From: Acidobacteriaceae bacterium
Lineage (GTDB): Bacteria > Acidobacteriota > Terriglobia > Terriglobales > Acidobacteriaceae
Length of the DNA: 5,306 bases
Direction: 5' to 3'
Assembly: GCA_003167305.1 (NCBI GenBank)
Contig: PMTP01000012.1
Coordinates: forward strand, 1 to 5,306
How positions within the stretch are numbered: position 1 is the first letter of the stretch; each line of letters starts with the position of its first letter. Made by a program: the position numbers and the translations under genes. Below, piece by piece: positions 1 to 5,276 of this stretch. The notes under the pieces were generated by a model that was given only the letters and a program-made list of their open reading frames with translations, searched no databases and was not told the origin of the DNA.

Positions 1-1
1 A

Positions 2-709
2 AAGATGGGGCGCGCCTCGCACCGGGTAGGACGGGACTTGCGCGCCTTTGCGGCGGTGCGCAGCCGCTATGTGGAGGACGAGCTGGCCGAGTTTGTGGCG
101 CGGGGCGGCTCGCAGTACGTGGTTCTGGGCGCGGGGCTGGACACGTTTGCCTACCGCAATCCGTACCCTGGGCTGCGCGTCTTCGAGGTGGACTTTCCCG
201 CCACGCAGCAGGGCAAGCGAGCGATGCTGGCCGAGGCGGCAATCGCCGTGCCCGGCAGCCTGACTTTTGTTCCGCTGGACCTGGAGCATCACACGCTGGC
301 GGAGGACCTGGGCGAGGCAGGCTTTGATGCGGGCAGGCCCGCGTTCTTCGGCTGGCTGGGGGTGATTCCCTACCTGCCGCGGGAGACCTTTCGCGCCACG
401 CTGGGCACGATTGCCCGGCTGCCTGCCGGCAGCGGAGTGGGCTTCGATTACGCGCTTGCGCCGGAGACGCTGAGCGCGGCGGGGCGCACGGCCTTCGACG
501 CGCTGGCGGGGCGCGTGGCCGCCGCTGGAGAGCCTTTCCAGCTCTTTTTCACGCCGGAGGAGTTGGGGCGGGACTTGCGCCGGGCGGGATTTCAGCGCTT
601 CGAGCAGTTGGATTACCGGCAACTCAACGAGCGCTACTTCAAGGATCGCGCCGACGGGCTGAAGCTGTCGGCCGTGGGGCTGGGAATGCTGGCGACGGCG
701 TGGGTGTGA
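2..709 (+). CDS. Class I SAM-dependent methyltransferase, LCM/TIGR00027-like, 5'-truncated by window edge
   Basis: Predicted cytoplasmic methyltransferase of the leucine carboxyl methyltransferase-like (PPM1/TIGR00027) family, which transfers a methyl group from S-adenosylmethionine to a small molecule or carboxylate; the substrate is unknown. Counting from the ATG at 5, the sequence shows the RSRYVED segment (19-25), the SAM-binding glycine loop QYVVLGAGLDTFAYR (37-51), the acidic ribose-binding strand EVDFPATQ (61-68), and FFGWLGVIPYLP (114-125), which matches the W-x-GV-x-x-YL signature of the family. The end YFKDRADGL is also typical. Only about 18 residues precede RSRYVED, whereas family members usually have 50-90, and the frame is still open at the window edge. 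I therefore treat the gene as partial; the ATG at 5 is probably internal. The 117-base gap with a repeat before lptE argues against a tight operon with it. The family call is secure, the substrate is not. Confidence 0.85.
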   Translation, partial: KMGRASHRVGRDLRAFAAVRSRYVEDELAEFVARGGSQYVVLGAGLDTFAYRNPYPGLRVFEVDFPATQQGKRAMLAEAAIAVPGSLTFVPLDLEHHTLAEDLGEAGFDAGRPAFFGWLGVIPYLPRETFRATLGTIARLPAGSGVGFDYALAPETLSAAGRTAFDALAGRVAAAGEPFQLFFTPEELGRDLRRAGFQRFEQLDYRQLNERYFKDRADGLKLSAVGLGMLATAWV

Positions 710-745
710 GTAGGGACTTTGTTGAAAGCGGCAGGTTGAGGGCGT

Positions 746-804
746 GGTATCCCACCCATTCCGCAAAGTACGCGAAATGGATGGGGCACCCAGCTGCATG
801 GGTG
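746..804. repeat. Inverted repeat plus small hairpin between methyltransferase and lptE
   Basis: The arms 751-764 (CCCACCCATTCCGC) and 772-785 (GCGAAATGGATGGG) pair at 12 of 14 positions around a 7-base loop. The two imperfect positions are C/A on the plus strand but become G-U wobbles in a minus-strand transcript. The flanking GGT (746-748) and ACC (788-790) can extend the stem past a 2-base internal loop. Immediately after, CACCCA (787-792) pairs with TGGGTG (799-804) around a 6-base loop. There is no T-run, so this is not a classical intrinsic terminator. The outer sequences ATCCCACCC and TGGGGCACCCA recur in the repeat at 2717-2807, so this looks like a member of a dispersed family. I recall similar elements in acidobacterial genomes; that is memory, not a search result. 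Confidence 0.7.
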
Positions 805-826
805 TAGTCGCGCGATAAGATAAGTC

Positions 827-1342
827 ATGCGCCTGTTTGCCCTTGCTCCGATTCCTCTTGCCCTGTTTGCGCTCTCCGGCTGCGGCTACCACGCGCTGGG
901 CGCGGCCACCCATTTGCCGCCGGATGTGAAGACGCTGGCCGTGCCGGTATTTGCCACCAAGACGGAGGCCTACCACACCGAGACGGTGATGACGCAGGCG
1001 GTGATCCGCGAGTTCGCCACGCGCACCCGGCTGCGGGTGACGCCAGATGAGGACGCCGACGCCGTGCTGCATGGCACGATTCTCAAAGAGACGGTTGAGC
1101 CGCTCACCTATAACTCCTCGACGCTACAGTCATCCAGCTTTCTGATCACGGTCGTGGTCTCCGTCACGCTCAACGACCGGGACGGCAAAGTGCTTTACGA
1201 GAACAAGAACTACGTCTACCGCCAGCAGTACCAGTCCACCACCAACCTGTCCAGCTTCTTCGAGGAGAGCCCGGCGGCCGTCGAGCGGCTGTCGCGGGAG
1301 CTGGCGCGGCAGCTTGTGGCCGATGTGCTGGAAGGGTTTTAG
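827..1342 (+). CDS. lptE: LPS-assembly lipoprotein LptE
   Basis: Outer-membrane lipoprotein that plugs the LptD beta-barrel and helps place lipopolysaccharide in the outer leaflet, the last step of the Lpt pathway. The 171-residue product begins with a short signal peptide (hydrophobic residues 3-16) and a lipobox LSGC with Cys19 as the predicted lipidated residue. Gly at the next position, not Asp, fits outer-membrane sorting. GYH (20-22) directly after the Cys is typical of the family. The rest follows the LptE pattern: VKTLAVPVFATKT (34-46), TQAVIREFATRTRLRV (56-71), DADAVLHGTI (76-85), TVVVSVTLNDRDGKVLYENKNY (108-129, beta strands) and a C-terminal helix with VERLSRELARQLV. Length is normal. 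The ribosome-binding site is weak: only a tandem ATAAGATAAG (815-824) precedes the ATG, but no other start leaves the signal peptide intact. It is followed by holA, the order known from other Gram-negatives. Confidence 0.9.
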   Translation: MRLFALAPIPLALFALSGCGYHALGAATHLPPDVKTLAVPVFATKTEAYHTETVMTQAVIREFATRTRLRVTPDEDADAVLHGTILKETVEPLTYNSSTLQSSSFLITVVVSVTLNDRDGKVLYENKNYVYRQQYQSTTNLSSFFEESPAAVERLSRELARQLVADVLEGF

Positions 1343-1347
1343 AAGCA

Positions 1348-1378
1348 GGGAACAGGGAATAGGGAATAGGGAACAGGG
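1348..1378 (+). repeat. Heptamer GGGAAYA array with five GGG tracts (G-quadruplex-capable)
   Basis: GGG occurs at 1348, 1355, 1362, 1369 and 1376, exactly every 7 bases. The 4-base linkers are AACA, AATA, AATA and AACA, so the array is symmetric. Five G3 tracts with 4-base loops satisfy the usual G-quadruplex rule on the coding strand and in any lptE-holA transcript. It begins 5 bases after the lptE stop. Heptamer arrays of this type are, as I recall, scattered through several bacterial genomes as strand-slippage repeats, so the copy number may vary between strains. Confidence 0.85.
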
Positions 1379-1384
1379 TAGAAC

Positions 1385-1405
1385 GCTGGCAGGTTTTTGC
1401 TGGCA
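1385..1405 (+). repeat. Short direct repeat GCTGGCA x2
   Basis: GCTGGCA is found at 1385-1391 and 1399-1405, separated by GGTTTTT, giving a 14-base period, between the G-tract array and holA. It could be a protein-binding half-site pair or chance. I see no matching -35/-10 promoter with normal spacing around it; the nearest -10-like hexamer is TATTCT at 1424-1429. Confidence 0.3.
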
Positions 1406-1437
1406 TAGGCGCGGCGGGAAGGGTATTCTGGAGGCGC

Positions 1438-1476
1438 ATGATCGGGGCTAATCAATGCCGGAGAAGGCCGCAATGA
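1438..1476 (+). promoter_or_regulatory. Possible 12-codon leader ORF overlapping the holA start
   Basis: An ATG at 1438 preceded by GGAGG (1430-1434, only 3 bases away, shorter than ideal) opens a frame encoding MIGANQCRRRPQ. It ends with TGA at 1474-1476, which overlaps the proposed holA ATG (1473-1475) as ATGA, the classic arrangement for translational coupling. Its CGG-AGA-AGG codons coincide with the holA Shine-Dalgarno. The holA frame itself has a TAA at 1449-1451, so the GGAGG cannot serve a longer holA. Translation of this peptide is unproven and could be chance. Confidence 0.3.
1460..1467 (+). promoter_or_regulatory. Shine-Dalgarno deciding the holA start
   Basis: GGAGAAGG ends 5 bases before the ATG at 1473, near-ideal placement (the GGAG core ends 9 bases before it). 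The alternative upstream ATG at 1455 has only a GGGG (1444-1447) ahead of it. This favours 1473 as the true start of holA. Confidence 0.65.
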
Positions 1477-2639
1477 GCGGGGCGCGCTGGGGGGCGGGAT
1501 TCACCGCGGCGGGCCGCTTTGTGGCGGAGATCGAGGCCGCGGCTGCCGGCAAGGGCGAGCTGAAGCCCGGCTACGTGCTGGTGGGCGATGAGACCTTCCT
1601 GCTCGACCGCTGCCGCGCCGCGGTGCTGAAGGCTTTTGTGCCGGAGGAGCTGCGGGATTTTTGCCTCTCCGATATGGACCTGAGCAGCGCCTCCATCTTC
1701 GAGGTGCTGGATCGCGCGCAAAGTCCCTCGCTGATGGCGCCCTTCCAGGCAGTTTTCGTGCGCAATGTGAAGCAGCTTTATACGCGCGGGGCCAAGAAGG
1801 ATGAGTTTGTCGCGCTGGAGCGCTACTTTCGCTCGCCCAATCCGCAGGCGCTGATCATTTTTGTCGCCGACTTTGTGCGCATTCCCTCCGACTTACGGCG
1901 CATGGAGATGGACGACAAGAACCGCTTCGAGCGGCTCACAGAAACGCTGGGTCAGCACTGCGGCATGGTGGAGCTGGCGCGAGTGAACGAGGACGACGCG
2001 ATGCGCTGGGTTGCGGCCACCGCGCAGGAGCAAGGCGCGCGCGTGGACCCCGATGCGGCGCGCGAGCTGGTGGACGCGCTGGGCGCGGATATGATGATGA
2101 TCTCCTCGGAGCTGGAGAAGCTGCTGCTCTACACGCTGGGGAAGGGAAGAATCACGCTGGGCGACGTGGAGACGATGGTGCTGTCCGCCAAGCAGCGCTC
2201 GCTCTATGAGCTGACCGACGCGATCAGCGCGCGCGACCGGGCGAAGGCGCTGGCGCTGCTGCAAGGACTGCTGAACAGTTCAGACGCGGGCGAGGACGCG
2301 GCCATCGGCCACCTTTATATGCTGGCGCGCACCTTCCGGCAGATGCTGGTGATTCTGGAAAAGAATGTGCGCGACTCGCGCGCCATCTGGCAGGCGCTTT
2401 GGCAGGGCTTCAGAATGCCGCCCTTTGCCGCCGACGATCTGATACGCCAGGCCCGGCGCTTCAAGAGCCGCCGCGGTCTGACGCGGGCGTTGCGGCTGAT
2501 TGCCCGCGCCGATCTGGAGCTGCGCTCCTCGCCGCCTGACAAGCGGCTGGTGCTGGAGCGGCTGGTCTACGAACTGGCCTCGGAGCCGAAGCCGGCTTCG
2601 GGGATCTTCGCATCCGATCAGCTTTCCTTCGAGGGGTAA
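1473..2639 (+). CDS. holA: DNA polymerase III subunit delta (clamp loader)
   Basis: Delta subunit of the cytoplasmic clamp-loader complex, which opens the beta sliding clamp and loads it on primed DNA during replication. From the ATG at 1473 the protein has 388 residues, somewhat longer than the 343 of E. coli; starting at 1455 would add six. The N-terminal AAA+-like domain opens with YVLVGDETFLLDRC (34-47), degenerate at the nucleotide site as expected for delta. The segment around SLM (86-88) lies where E. coli delta inserts Leu73-Phe74 into the beta clamp; here the pair is Leu-Met. ISSELEKLLLYT (210-221) followed by ITLGDVETMV is the conserved lid-domain signature. ADLELRSSPPDKRLVLERLVYEL (346-368) is the C-terminal collar helix typical of the family. 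A short tail after it ends in QLSFEG. It lies 130 bases after lptE in the same direction, probably co-transcribed. The start is chosen on its Shine-Dalgarno. Confidence 0.9.
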   Translation: MSGARWGAGFTAAGRFVAEIEAAAAGKGELKPGYVLVGDETFLLDRCRAAVLKAFVPEELRDFCLSDMDLSSASIFEVLDRAQSPSLMAPFQAVFVRNVKQLYTRGAKKDEFVALERYFRSPNPQALIIFVADFVRIPSDLRRMEMDDKNRFERLTETLGQHCGMVELARVNEDDAMRWVAATAQEQGARVDPDAARELVDALGADMMMISSELEKLLLYTLGKGRITLGDVETMVLSAKQRSLYELTDAISARDRAKALALLQGLLNSSDAGEDAAIGHLYMLARTFRQMLVILEKNVRDSRAIWQALWQGFRMPPFAADDLIRQARRFKSRRGLTRALRLIARADLELRSSPPDKRLVLERLVYELASEPKPASGIFASDQLSFEG

Positions 2640-2716
2640 CCCGGCGGTTCGGGGTGCGCCCGGCGCTTCGCATGGAAGGCCGCCCTATTGATCCGGAACG
2701 AAAAGTCCTGTATTGA

Positions 2717-2807
2717 ATCCCACCCTAGCCGGAAAATGTGCAAGAAGCAGGTCCTTCGACTTCGCTGCGCTTCGCTCAGGATGACATCGGCGAGGGTGGG
2801 GCACCCA
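2717..2807. repeat. Nested intergenic repeat: outer inverted repeat enclosing a second element
   Basis: The outer arms 2719-2731 (CCCACCCTAGCCG) and 2788-2800 (CGGCGAGGGTGGG) are complementary at 12 of 13 positions and enclose 56 bases. The edges ATCCCACCC (2717-2725) and TGGGGCACCCA (2797-2807) are identical to the edges of the repeat upstream of lptE, so both belong to one family. Here the short loop is replaced by a longer insert holding a distinct repeat-like sequence. It lies between the convergent ends of holA and the transporter gene and could form a stem at the 3' end of either transcript, but no T-run marks an intrinsic terminator. Confidence 0.7.
2750..2786. repeat. Inner repeat-like element with CTTCGCT direct repeats
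   Basis: This segment runs from GGTCCTTCGAC to CAGGATGACA. It contains CTTCGCT twice (2760-2766 and 2770-2776, period 10) and TCCT/AGGA at its ends (2752-2755 and 2778-2781) that can close a short stem. From memory, near-identical sequences are very abundant in intergenic regions of Acidobacteriota and some other phyla; a genome-wide search would settle it. No function is known to me. Confidence 0.6.
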
Positions 2808-2849
2808 TGACAGTGCACGCACTCTAATTTCGAGACGAATTTTCAGCCT

Positions 2850-3812
2850 TTATTCCAGCAGGATGGCAGGTTCAGACTCGTGGCCGCGTGTGGTCAAGGT
2901 TACGGCCGCCGCCAGGATGAGGCCTCCACCGACCCAGGCGAAGGCGCCCAGGTGTTCGCCGAGCAGTTGCACGCCCAGCCAGGAGCCGAGGGCCGGCTCG
3001 ATGTTCAGAAAGACTCCGGCGCGCGAGGCGGGCACGTGATGGATGCCCCAGTTCCAGAGCAGCGTGGTGACGGCCGTGCAGAACAGGCCGCTGAAGGCCA
3101 GCGCGCCCCAGGCCGTCCAGCTGATGGCCGCGAAGGGCGGCGGCGCAACCCGTGCGTGGGTGAGCGGAGTGAGCAGCCAGGGGCCAAGCACCCAGGGAAG
3201 CAGCATTGCGCCGCCGACGAGGATGGTATAGGCCGATACCACCGAGGGACTGTGCGTGAGCATCAGCTTCTTGCTGAGCAGAATCCAGGCCAGCGCGGCC
3301 AGCAGCGAGACCAGCACCAGCAGGTCGCCGGTAAGCGAGGGCTGGTCGCGGGTGTGCGCGCCGTGGCTGCCGCCCATGGTCAGCAGCGCCGCGCCAATCG
3401 TCGAGCCGCAGAGAGCCATCCAGCCGATGCGGTCGAGCCTTTCGCCGGCGAAGAGCGTGGCGGCGACGCCCAGCATCACCGGCATGGCTCCCACCATCAG
3501 CGAGGCGTGGCTCACCGTGGTGCGCGCCAGTCCGCTGAACTGGATGAGGCAGGAGATGGGAATCCCGAAGGCGGCGGAGAGCAGCAGCGTGCGCAGTTCA
3601 GCGCCGGAAAAGCGCCAGCGGGATACCAGCGCCACCGGCAGCACGCCCAGGCAGGCAAAGAGGATGCGATAGAGCACCATGTACTCGACGCTCATCTCAT
3701 TGAGCGCGAGGCGGCTGAAGTAGAAGCCCGTGCCCCACAGGCAGCCGGCGATGAAGCAAGCGCCGTAGCCGAGAAACGTGAGGCGCGGGCCTGAGATTGT
3801 ATTCTTTCCCAT
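2850..3812 (-). CDS. EamA/DMT-family inner-membrane transporter
   Basis: Predicted drug/metabolite transporter superfamily protein with two EamA repeats, a group that includes exporters of amino acids and metabolites such as RhtA and YdcZ/RarD-like proteins. The 320-residue product is full length and shows ten hydrophobic segments at about 11-33, 44-63, 73-92, 102-122, 129-147, 162-180, 190-212, 230-250, 262-282 and 288-307. The first EamA unit (about 17-146) carries CLWGTGFYFSR (24-34) and FAGERL (121-126). The second (about 161-307) carries NIEPALGSWLG (270-280) and LLGEHLG (283-289), the matching position of the conserved Glu. It begins 36 bases after the decarboxylase stop on the same strand, so the two are probably one operon. 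The Shine-Dalgarno is poor: the purine run AAAAGAG abuts the ATG, which suggests dependence on translation of the upstream gene. Export of the amine product or uptake of the amino acid are both possible; the substrate cannot be read from sequence. Confidence 0.88.
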   Translation of the reverse strand: MGKNTISGPRLTFLGYGACFIAGCLWGTGFYFSRLALNEMSVEYMVLYRILFACLGVLPVALVSRWRFSGAELRTLLLSAAFGIPISCLIQFSGLARTTVSHASLMVGAMPVMLGVAATLFAGERLDRIGWMALCGSTIGAALLTMGGSHGAHTRDQPSLTGDLLVLVSLLAALAWILLSKKLMLTHSPSVVSAYTILVGGAMLLPWVLGPWLLTPLTHARVAPPPFAAISWTAWGALAFSGLFCTAVTTLLWNWGIHHVPASRAGVFLNIEPALGSWLGVQLLGEHLGAFAWVGGGLILAAAVTLTTRGHESEPAILLE

Positions 3813-3832
3813 CTCTTTTACTGTCGCACACG

Positions 3833-3846
3833 GCTCCGGGCGGAGC
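3833..3846 (-). other. Small stem-loop at the decarboxylase-transporter junction
   Basis: On the minus strand GCTCC (3846-3842) and GGAGC (3837-3833) pair around a 4-base loop, 2 bases after the decarboxylase stop and 20 bases before the transporter start. There is no T-run. It is too short to call a terminator; it might tune processing or reinitiation, or be chance in GC-rich DNA. Confidence 0.25.
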
Positions 3847-3848
3847 AG

Positions 3849-5276
3849 TCATTCCGGAGGGTCCAACGCCTCCGTAATCGCCACCCACAGTTGCTCAACG
3901 TCGCGCTGCTCGGTGCGGATGTTGCCCATCGCCGCGCGAATCGTGAAGCGGCTGTCCAGCACGGTGTGGGAGACGAAGAAGCGGCCGGAGGCATTGATGC
4001 TGCGCATCAGCTCCCGGGTCGCATCCTCTCCCTGGCGCAGCCGGAAGCAGACCAGCCCCATGGTTGCGGGCGCGGCCAGTTCGAAGCGCGCATCGGCAGC
4101 AATCCGCTCGCCCAGCCAGGCCGCCATGCGCAGATTTTCGCGGAGAATCGCAGCCAGCCCGTCACGGCCAAAGAAGCGCAGCACAAACCATAGCTTCAGC
4201 GCGCGAAAGCGCCTTCCCAAGGCAAGGCCGTAGTCCATGAAATCTATCGCGCCAGCGGCGTCGGTCTTTAGGTACTCGGCCTCCAGAGAAAACGCGCTCC
4301 GTAGCAGCGCGGGGTGCGCGGTATAAAACAAACTGCAATCCAGCGGAACCATCATCATCTTGTGTGGATTGACGACGAAGGAGTCCGCGCCTTCCACTCC
4401 ATCCAACCAATGCCGGCACTCGGGAAGAATTGCAAACGATCCGCCATACGCGCCATCGACGTGCAGCCAGAGACCGTGCTCGCGGCAAAGATCGGCGATC
4501 GCGGCGACGGGATCGACCGCCGTGCTGGAGGTTGTGCCTACCGTCGCGACCGCGAAGAACGGCTTCATGTTGTTGACAAGATCGGCGCGAATCGCTTGTG
4601 CCAATGCCTCCGGCTTCATTCTGAATCCGGCGTCGGCAGCGATGGGTCGCACATTGCGCTGGCCGATGCCCGCAGCAATCGCCGCCTTCTCCACCGACGA
4701 GTGCGTATGTTCCGAGACGTAGGCGACCAAGCGGCCCGACGAGCCCGCCGCGCGGCACTCCGGCTCCGCGCGCTGCCGCGCCGCCACAACCGCTTGCAGC
4801 ACGGCGTTCGACGCCGAATCCACGATCATGCCAAACCACGCGGAGGGCAGGCCAAGCCATTCCAGCACCCACGAAACCGTGATCTGCTCCAGCTCGGTGG
4901 CGGCCGGAGAGCTCTTCCAGAGCATCGCATTCACGTCCAGCGCCGCGATCAGCAGCTCCGCCAGAATTCCCGGAGCTGAGGAGGAGATGGAAAAATAGGC
5001 ATGGAAGTGCGGATGGTTCCAAAGGGTCAGCCGGGGAAGGATCAGCTCCTCAAAATCATCCAAGATCGCTTCCATCGATTCGCCCTTTTCCGGCCCGGCG
5101 GCTGGAAGCAGGCGCTGCAATTCGCCGGGCTGGCAGCGGGCCAGCACGGGATATTGTCTCGGATCTTCGAGATAGTTGGCGATCCATTCCAGCAGGAGTT
5201 TTCCATGCAGGCGGAAATCTTCGGGGCTCATATCATGGCAGCGGGGCGCGATGTCGCTAACGTAGTCGTGAGTCAT
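3849..5276 (-). CDS. Group II pyridoxal-phosphate-dependent amino acid decarboxylase (aromatic amino acid decarboxylase-like)
   Basis: Cytoplasmic enzyme of the PLP-dependent decarboxylase family (Pfam Pyridoxal_deC), expected to turn an L-amino acid into its amine plus CO2. The 475 residues match the length and order of animal DOPA decarboxylase. They show WNHPHFHAYF (86-95) of the substrate pocket, SPAATELE (123-130), the phosphate-binding SAS (154-156), HSSVEKA (192-198) with His192 stacking on PLP, VATVGTT (243-249), HVDGAYGG (272-279) with Asp274 binding the pyridine nitrogen, and NPHK (303-306) with Lys306 as the Schiff-base lysine. The catalytic-loop tyrosine is present in AEYLK (Tyr335, equivalent to human Tyr332), so ordinary decarboxylation rather than aldehyde synthesis is expected. 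LGRRFRALKLWFV (353-365) is also AADC-like. Other pocket residues differ, so the substrate is open. A TAA at 5288-5286 closes the frame, so Met1 or Met16 (ATG at 5231, where many homologues begin) is the start; neither has a clear Shine-Dalgarno. First gene of a likely operon with the transporter. Confidence 0.92.
   Translation of the reverse strand: MTHDYVSDIAPRCHDMSPEDFRLHGKLLLEWIANYLEDPRQYPVLARCQPGELQRLLPAAGPEKGESMEAILDDFEELILPRLTLWNHPHFHAYFSISSSAPGILAELLIAALDVNAMLWKSSPAATELEQITVSWVLEWLGLPSAWFGMIVDSASNAVLQAVVAARQRAEPECRAAGSSGRLVAYVSEHTHSSVEKAAIAAGIGQRNVRPIAADAGFRMKPEALAQAIRADLVNNMKPFFAVATVGTTSSTAVDPVAAIADLCREHGLWLHVDGAYGGSFAILPECRHWLDGVEGADSFVVNPHKMMMVPLDCSLFYTAHPALLRSAFSLEAEYLKTDAAGAIDFMDYGLALGRRFRALKLWFVLRFFGRDGLAAILRENLRMAAWLGERIAADARFELAAPATMGLVCFRLRQGEDATRELMRSINASGRFFVSHTVLDSRFTIRAAMGNIRTEQRDVEQLWVAITEALDPPE

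Larger units (their letters stand above)
2640..2849. other. Convergent intergenic region between holA and the transporter gene
   Basis: This 210-base spacer separates the 3' ends of two genes facing each other. Apart from the nested repeat at 2717-2807, it contains a weak GGCGG/CCGCC pairing (2643-2647 with 2680-2684) after holA. On the transporter side there is an AT-rich imperfect hairpin just past the stop (roughly 2826-2841). Neither is followed by a T-run. I see no convincing gene or promoter here. Confidence 0.6.

Noticed and set aside
751..785. Intrinsic terminator for the methyltransferase
   Set aside because: The stem is convincing but no T-run follows on either strand, and its edges match a repeat elsewhere in the window, so a repeat is the better explanation.
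1399..1429. Sigma-70 or sigma-54 promoter for holA
   Set aside because: TTGCTG to TATTCT spacing is 21 bases, outside the normal range, and TGGCAT lacks the second sigma-54 element at the right distance.
1893..2264. A 123-codon minus-strand frame opposite holA
   Set aside because: Rich in Gln, His and Arg without a domain; overlaps the well-supported delta subunit.
2760..2776. CRISPR-like array
   Set aside because: Only two 7-base direct repeats with a 3-base gap; no spacers and no cas gene.
2880..3794. A 304-codon open frame on the plus strand opposite the transporter gene
   Set aside because: Its translation is a low-complexity run of Ala, Gly, Gln, Arg and Glu with no recognisable domain, as expected for the antisense of a GC-rich gene; the minus strand encodes a clear ten-helix transporter.
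4314..4979. A 221-codon plus-strand frame opposite the decarboxylase
   Set aside because: Arg-rich product with no family motifs, fully explained as a shadow of the conserved enzyme.
4162..5022. A 286-codon open frame on the minus strand inside the decarboxylase
   Set aside because: It is the shifted frame of the decarboxylase; the product is Arg/Gly-rich without domains, and the real frame is complete with no frameshift.
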